Assembly: GCA_022225965.2 (NCBI GenBank)
Contig: JAKJXP020000156.1
Coordinates: 1-64,000 of the forward strand
Length of the DNA stretch: 64,000 bases
Origin: Diatrype stigma
Lineage: Eukaryota > Ascomycota > Sordariomycetes > Xylariales > Diatrypaceae
Direction of reading: 5' to 3'
Shown here: positions 58,801-64,000 of the stretch, in pieces
How the letters are laid out: each line of letters starts with the position of its first letter
How positions within the stretch are numbered: the stretch's first letter is position 1
The notes under the pieces: generated by a model
Databases searched by the model: none
Told to the model about the DNA's origin: nothing
What the model saw: the letters and a program-made list of their open reading frames with translations, nothing else
Program-made: the position numbers and the translations under genes

Positions 58801-61139
58801 TACGAATTACTATTATTACGCGGCTTTATTAAATTTCTTTATAATTCGTATATATAATTTTTCGTTTATTATATATAATATTTCTTTATTTAAGCTTAAA
58901 ATTGCTTTGTTTTTTAATATTAGCATATATTAAAGTATTTAATTTTAACGTAACTTATTTATAATTACTTTTAAACGGATAATTATTATGTTATTTTATT
59001 AGTTAATCGTTTATAAATGGGTCGATATTATATATATATTTGCGTTTATAGCCTTAAATAAAACCGATATAATCGAAGCTTGTAATTTAAACCTTTTATA
59101 AATTCGAGATCTCGATGTTTTATAGGTTTTGTTATTTCCGTTATATTTATTGTATTATTACGTTTTCGAAATTTCGAATACGTATAGCCGTTACGGCTTA
59201 TTATTAACTATATTGCGTTATAATAGCTTCGAAATTTCGATTTTTTATAAGTTTTTGTTACGGCTATAAGCAAGTATAAGGTCGAAGAGATATAATTGTT
59301 ATTGTACGAGAAAAAAAGAAAAGGTTTAAGCTAGAAAAAACGAAACGTTCCCTTATATATAACGATATAAAGCCGGACCGGTAGCTATATATTTGGTACC
59401 GTAATAATAAGTTCCTTTTTTTTAAGTAATTATTCTTAATTATTTCCTAAAACTAATTTTCTGGATTATTAAGCGACGAAAAGGTAATGTTTTGATTGTG
59501 ATTTTATATTGGTTCGAAATGTATTTAATAGCGCCAAGTCGGATCCGAAAAAAAAATACCTATCCCGAATAGCGTATATTTTAATAAGCTGCTTAATTCC
59601 GTATTTTTTGTTAATTCGAAACGCTAAGCCGGATTCGAAAATAAATACCTATTCCGAATAACGTATTATTATAATGGCCATATATTTATATATTTAATTA
59701 TTAATTATAAGGCCCCGCGTTTAAGATATAAATATATTAATACCTTTTCCTTTTTTGTTCCATAATTTTGTTTTTTTTTAAGGCTTGCCGAATCGTAATT
59801 ATTCCGCTGCCTCTTTTTTTTCCGACCGATTAATATCCGCATCCGTTTCGCCGCTTCGCTTATTTTTCGTTTATTTACCTGCTTATCGATATTATTATCG
59901 CGCCGATATTATACTTTTCCGTTTCCATACCGCTTTCGCTTCGTTTTTTTTAACGAAATCGCTATATATAAAATGCTTCCGGCATATTATTAAGTATTTC
60001 GACCCGGTTAACGGCGAAATGCCGACATTCGCGTACGAATAAACGAACGCGGCAAACGTAATGTACTTTTTATACGCCGGTCATAAAGATTTTTGCGAAT
60101 TTATAAATTTGGTTAACGTTTTAATAACGTTTTGCAAATAACGTAAGGTTTATTTATTAATGGTTTTATATTTAAGCGTCGTTTAAAATATAAAGCGATT
60201 AAGCGGATTTATTCGTCCTTTTGTATTAAGCCGATTATTTTTTCGGCGTTATTTAAAACGACGACGATAATAATGGTGGTCCGTTTTTGGATTCCGAAAA
60301 TAAATTCGTCCGAATTTACCCGGAAAATATTCGGGTTATTGTTATTACGGTCGTATTTCGTATTTACGTCGCCTTCGAAATAACCAAAAAGGCTTACCGT
60401 ATTGCTATCGATAAAACCGGCGCCAAAAAAAAGCGAATATATTTTATTTCCTAATCGTTTAACGCCGTACCGATATTAAATTAACCGTAAAACGCCTAAG
60501 CCCCGAATACGTATATTGCCTAAATCGCCGTACGCCGTATTTTAATATAAGTACAAAACCCCGCCTTTCGCGTTTACGACGTAAATATTCCGTTTCGTAT
60601 TCGTTTCGTTCTTAATTAATTAACGAAAAAATAACAAAACGATAATACCTAAACGGCTTAAAAAGTCGCTATCGAGCCGCGTTTAATTCTTAATAACGCC
60701 GGCTGGCAAATTTAAACGATCGCTAAACGCGTTTTTTATTAAGAAATAAAACAAATCCTAATTATAAAATTCGGCCGTAATTAAACGGATAACGATATGG
60801 CGACGTTTCCGTTCGATTTTGCCGCTTATTAAGCGATAATTCGTTTCTTTTTTGCCGGCTCTTATTTGTAATAATATATTAAGCTACGTTTTGTTAATGT
60901 TTTGGCGTTAATTTATAGCTAATTAATTATTGCTTCGGTTTTGTTTCGACTTTCATAACTTAATTCCGGCCTTTTAATTACGGTTTTTTTTATTATTTTT
61001 GTTTTTCTTTTATTAATATAAATCGCTTTACGGCTTATTAAGCCCTTTAGGCCAGTATAAATAAAAACCCTTCCTTTTTTTTATTTATTTGTTTTATAAT
61101 TTTATTAATTATAACTTAAGGCCGCAATTTTTTCGGGCC
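58801..61139. repeat. Unassigned RIP-mutated DNA with 90-bp direct repeat
   Basis: Two copies of a GCCAAGTCGGATCCGAAAA / AATACCTATCCCGAATA segment lie 90 bases apart (from 59531 and 59621). A plus frame at 59785-60042 continues with sense-like text to about 60250 (KYFDPVNGEMPTFAYE, FLYAGHKDFCEFINLVNV) but is not recognised. The segment probably includes the 3' end or LTR of the minus-strand chromovirus, which I could not delimit. Confidence 0.5.
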
Positions 61140-64000
61140 ATGTTTATTAGTTTAAAAAGTCCGGCTTAATAGGATTCTTTTTATAAAAGTTTATTATATT
61201 ACCGTCGCATCTTTAAAGATTCCGGGCCGGTTTTTAAATGGGCCGATACGGGGCCGGCCATTTTATTCGGTATTATAATCCTATTCGTATATGCCGAGAA
61301 TTAAGGATTTTATTAAAGTATTATTTCTTATTTTTTGTTTTTTCGTTTTGCGATATTATAACGCCTTCGGCCCGTCGGTTTAATTCTTTATTAATAGCTT
61401 CCTAACCGGAAAAGCCTTATTAATACCGTTAAACCAATAAAATATAAAAGACGGAAAAAATTCGGAAATGGTTAAATATTTAAACGGTTACGGCCCGTTT
61501 ATACGTCTTCGTAATAAAAAAAGAACTTATTTACTTATTATTTAATTTTTTTATAAATCGTTCTGTCTTAATATTCTTAATATTAACCCAAACCTAATCT
61601 TTTATTTCGAATATGCCGGCATTAATTCGGTACCGATTTGCATTTTTAGTCTGGCGTTTTTAAGATTTTATTATAAGGAACCTAATTATTGCTAGGATTT
61701 TTTCGATTTTATTAACTACGGTCGTAATATTATGGAATTCTTATTAGCGGGCTAATGTTTTAAAGGCAATAATAAAGCGGTTCGATTCGATACTTATTTT
61801 TAAATAAAAGCCGTAATTAACGAAAAAAAATAATATATTAGTTATTTCCAAAACGGCATTATTTTCGGCGAATTCCGTTAATAAAAACCAATTAATCCAG
61901 TCGTTTTAATAAAAGAAACAATAAAAACGGAAATATTATTTCATAGCGTTATTAATAATTTCCGTTTGCTTATCGGATTTAAGATAATGTATTAACGAAT
62001 AGCATAAATTAATGCCTAATTAACGATTAAGCTTATCCTAAAACGTAAAAACGAATTATATACCCTTATTAAATATAATCGTATTAAGAATTCCGTGAAA
62101 TTTATAAATTTGCATTACAAAAGCGTTTCCGAAAGTTTTAGCTTTTATATTAGAAATAAATATATAATGGCGCATTTTCGTTAATTTATTAATTACGATT
62201 AAAACGTATTCGTATATAATGCCGTTGCGGATAAAAAAAAAAATGATTTTACGTAATTAATAAAAATATCGAACCAAGGACAAAACGGAACCGATAAGGA
62301 ATTAAAAAATCCAATAACTAAGTTACAGGAATTCTTAATTCGCTTATAAAGGTAATAAGCTTAAACGAAAACGGCCATATCTCGGAAAAGTTTCGGCCAA
62401 AAATAAGTACGGCGGAAAAAGTCGTATATTTTCGTTCGTTTTAAATAGCCTTTTAATATAAAGCTATGGATTTAATAAAGGATTTATAAGCAAAAAGCTT
62501 CGTTCGGAAATATAAATAGCTTGTTTTTAATATAAATTCGCCTTTAAATCGTTACGTAATCGGCTTTAGTAACTTTTATTTATTTTTTAATTTTTTGGCT
62601 AAACTTTTTGCATTAAAGGTTTGTTATAATTTAAAAAAGGTCCTATATTAAAAGCGACGCATTATAAGCTTCGTTAATTAAAGTATTAATTAACTTATTA
62701 ATGTTTAAGGCGAAAAGTTATAAAAATGCCTAGCAATTTGGAAATAATAAGGTGCGGTATCGATAAATTATTTTTTCGTTTTTAAGGTCGTAATAATTCG
62801 TTAATTTATCGCCGGAAAATCGGAAAAATACATTTAAAACGGTTACCTTATTGCCGGGTTTATAAATAATTTGGAATTTAAAGTTATTAAGAAATTTTAA
62901 TTATCGAATTTAACGTTAATTTAATAGCTTTATAATAATAAAATGCTATAAATTCTTATGGTTCGTAATTATTTCGATCGGTTTTTCGGTGCCCTATAAT
63001 TTGAAACGCCATTTTTCGAACGCTTTAATTATAACGAAAAGCTTTTTATCGTAAATTTCGTAATTGCATTCCGTCGGGTTATGTTTTGCCGAAAAAAAAG
63101 CAATAATGTTAGTAAGTACGTACGTATAATTAAAAAAAGCAAATAACAATTGGATAAAACGGTTATATATTAAAGTGTTTAAGATAAGAAAAAGTCTATT
63201 TAAGGAACTGCTAGCGGAAGCCTATAGTTATATAGAACTAGCTTGCTTATATAATGGCAACGCGTATTAACGTATTGAAATATAATTATTACTTACTTTG
63301 TTTTTTTTCGCGATTTAATTGCGAATTATACCGTTAATTTAATTATATAACTTTTTATTCTTTAAATTATTATTTTCTTTTTATTTATCCTTTTAATTTT
63401 ATATTAACTTCGTTACGATTAATTAACGACTTTATCGATTTATTAAAAAACGTTTTCGTTATGGCGTTAATCGGATTGCAGCTATTATGGATTTATCGGA
63501 TTTTATTTATTTCTTTATTTTTATACGATTAACGAAAAGCCATAAAATTAATTATTAGTTGCTTTTTATTAATGCTTTTTATTTATATTAAGCATTAATA
63601 TAAGAAAAAGAAATCCGTATAAAAAACGAACGGAACGCGGGAAAAAGTTAAACGTTTTAGGATCGTATTAATAATGTAATAAATAATGTATTTAATATTA
63701 AAGCCTTATATTATGCCATAAATTTCGCTAGCAAAAACGTTTCGAATTATTTTCTTATATTTAATAAACGATTAATAAATAACATTATTAACGACGGTAA
63801 ATTTATTGGCTTAAAACGTAAACTTTTCGTTTTTAAATACAATAACGTATTCGATTTATAAGTTTAGGTCCTTATTATTTATAAAAAATCCATTAACGAA
63901 AACATATAATCGAAAATCCTAAAGGTTCAGCTAAATATAATTAAATCCGCAGTTTTTGTTATTTATTTATTACTAAATCCGGGCGTTTAATAATTTAACC
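61140..64000 (-). mobile_element. Second Ty3/gypsy chromovirus, minus strand, partial
   Basis: Read on the minus strand from the window end: RNase H ([17 protein letters not shown], about 63060-63005, and IYKPGNK near 62865), integrase core (VLIVINKLTKMRHYIFISN, about 62200-62145, with the catalytic Asp changed to Asn; later DKQTEIINNA near 61970), a post-integrase segment (VNIKNIKTERF), and a chromodomain (KILNSRHIRIGL-YRIKW, about 61330-61240). The order fits a chromovirus. Sequence differs clearly from the first element, so it is another family. Reverse transcriptase should lie around or beyond the window end. All domains carry RIP-type stops. Confidence 0.85.
63110..63290. repeat. Less-mutated segment interrupting the second chromovirus
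   Basis: RNase H motifs end near 63110, where the sequence becomes less AT-rich (GGAACTGCTAGCGGAAGCCTATAG, split over about 63205-63230) for about 180 bases before mutated sequence returns. It may be a short insertion or a solo fragment. Confidence 0.4.

Larger units (their letters stand above)
38630..64000. other. AT-rich, RIP-mutated transposon block
   Basis: Composition changes abruptly after about 38630 to strongly A+T-rich DNA and stays so to the window end, apart from short islands. Remaining cytosines are mostly in CpG, while CpA/TpG are rare and TpA abundant. Transposon reading frames inside are recognisable but carry TAA/TAG in place of Gln or Trp codons, Asn for Asp and Tyr for His. 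All of these fit C-to-T or G-to-A changes. No intact gene was found inside. Confidence 0.93.

Overview
The window is nuclear DNA of a filamentous ascomycete (Pezizomycotina, most likely a Sordariomycete; I infer this from gene content and style and did not test it). Genes carry short introns of about 60-250 bases with GTAAGT/GTATGT-like donors. The products are typical fungal housekeeping proteins. The right 40% of the window is an AT-rich block saturated with C-to-T and G-to-A changes, the footprint of repeat-induced point mutation (RIP).

Left part (1-38.6 kb, mixed base composition), in order: a 56-base poly-C run; an SAM-dependent methyltransferase with a 5' reading-frame break; a 338-aa lysine-rich protein with a 41-base first exon; an AIM6-like membrane phosphodiesterase; MCM5 (4 exons); VPS54 of the GARP complex; an NAD-type short-chain dehydrogenase (4 exons); an MscS channel with an EF hand; about 6.7 kb with no confident gene; a large WW-like-domain protein; a small single-pass membrane protein; an Mmc1-like mitochondrial protein; the E2 enzyme UBC7; a decayed HET (heterokaryon incompatibility) gene; and a secreted protein of unknown function at the edge of the AT-rich block. 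The exon joins given here were worked out by keeping the frame across GT-AG introns. They differ from simple ORF ends: several apparent ORF starts are TTG or GTG and are really internal to an exon.

Right part (38.6-64 kb): a graveyard of transposons. I can reconstruct a nested structure. A Ty3/gypsy chromovirus (204-bp LTRs at 39951-40154 and 56512-56715, plus strand) is split within its reverse transcriptase by an insertion of about 8.8 kb. That insertion carries a minus-strand Helitron Rep/helicase. The reverse transcriptase reading resumes exactly in register of meaning on the far side. In the Helitron both HUH histidines have become tyrosine, as RIP would do. The insertion also has a plus-strand accessory reading frame, tandem repeats and a telomere-like tract. 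A second chromovirus on the minus strand (61.1 kb to beyond the window) and a mutated 42-bp minisatellite (57.6-58.8 kb) follow. No element appears able to move.

The genes do not form a pathway or operon; they are unrelated housekeeping loci. The points of most interest are the Helitron-in-chromovirus nest, the CpG-sparing mutation pattern, and the HET relic plus secreted protein sitting beside the AT-rich block.
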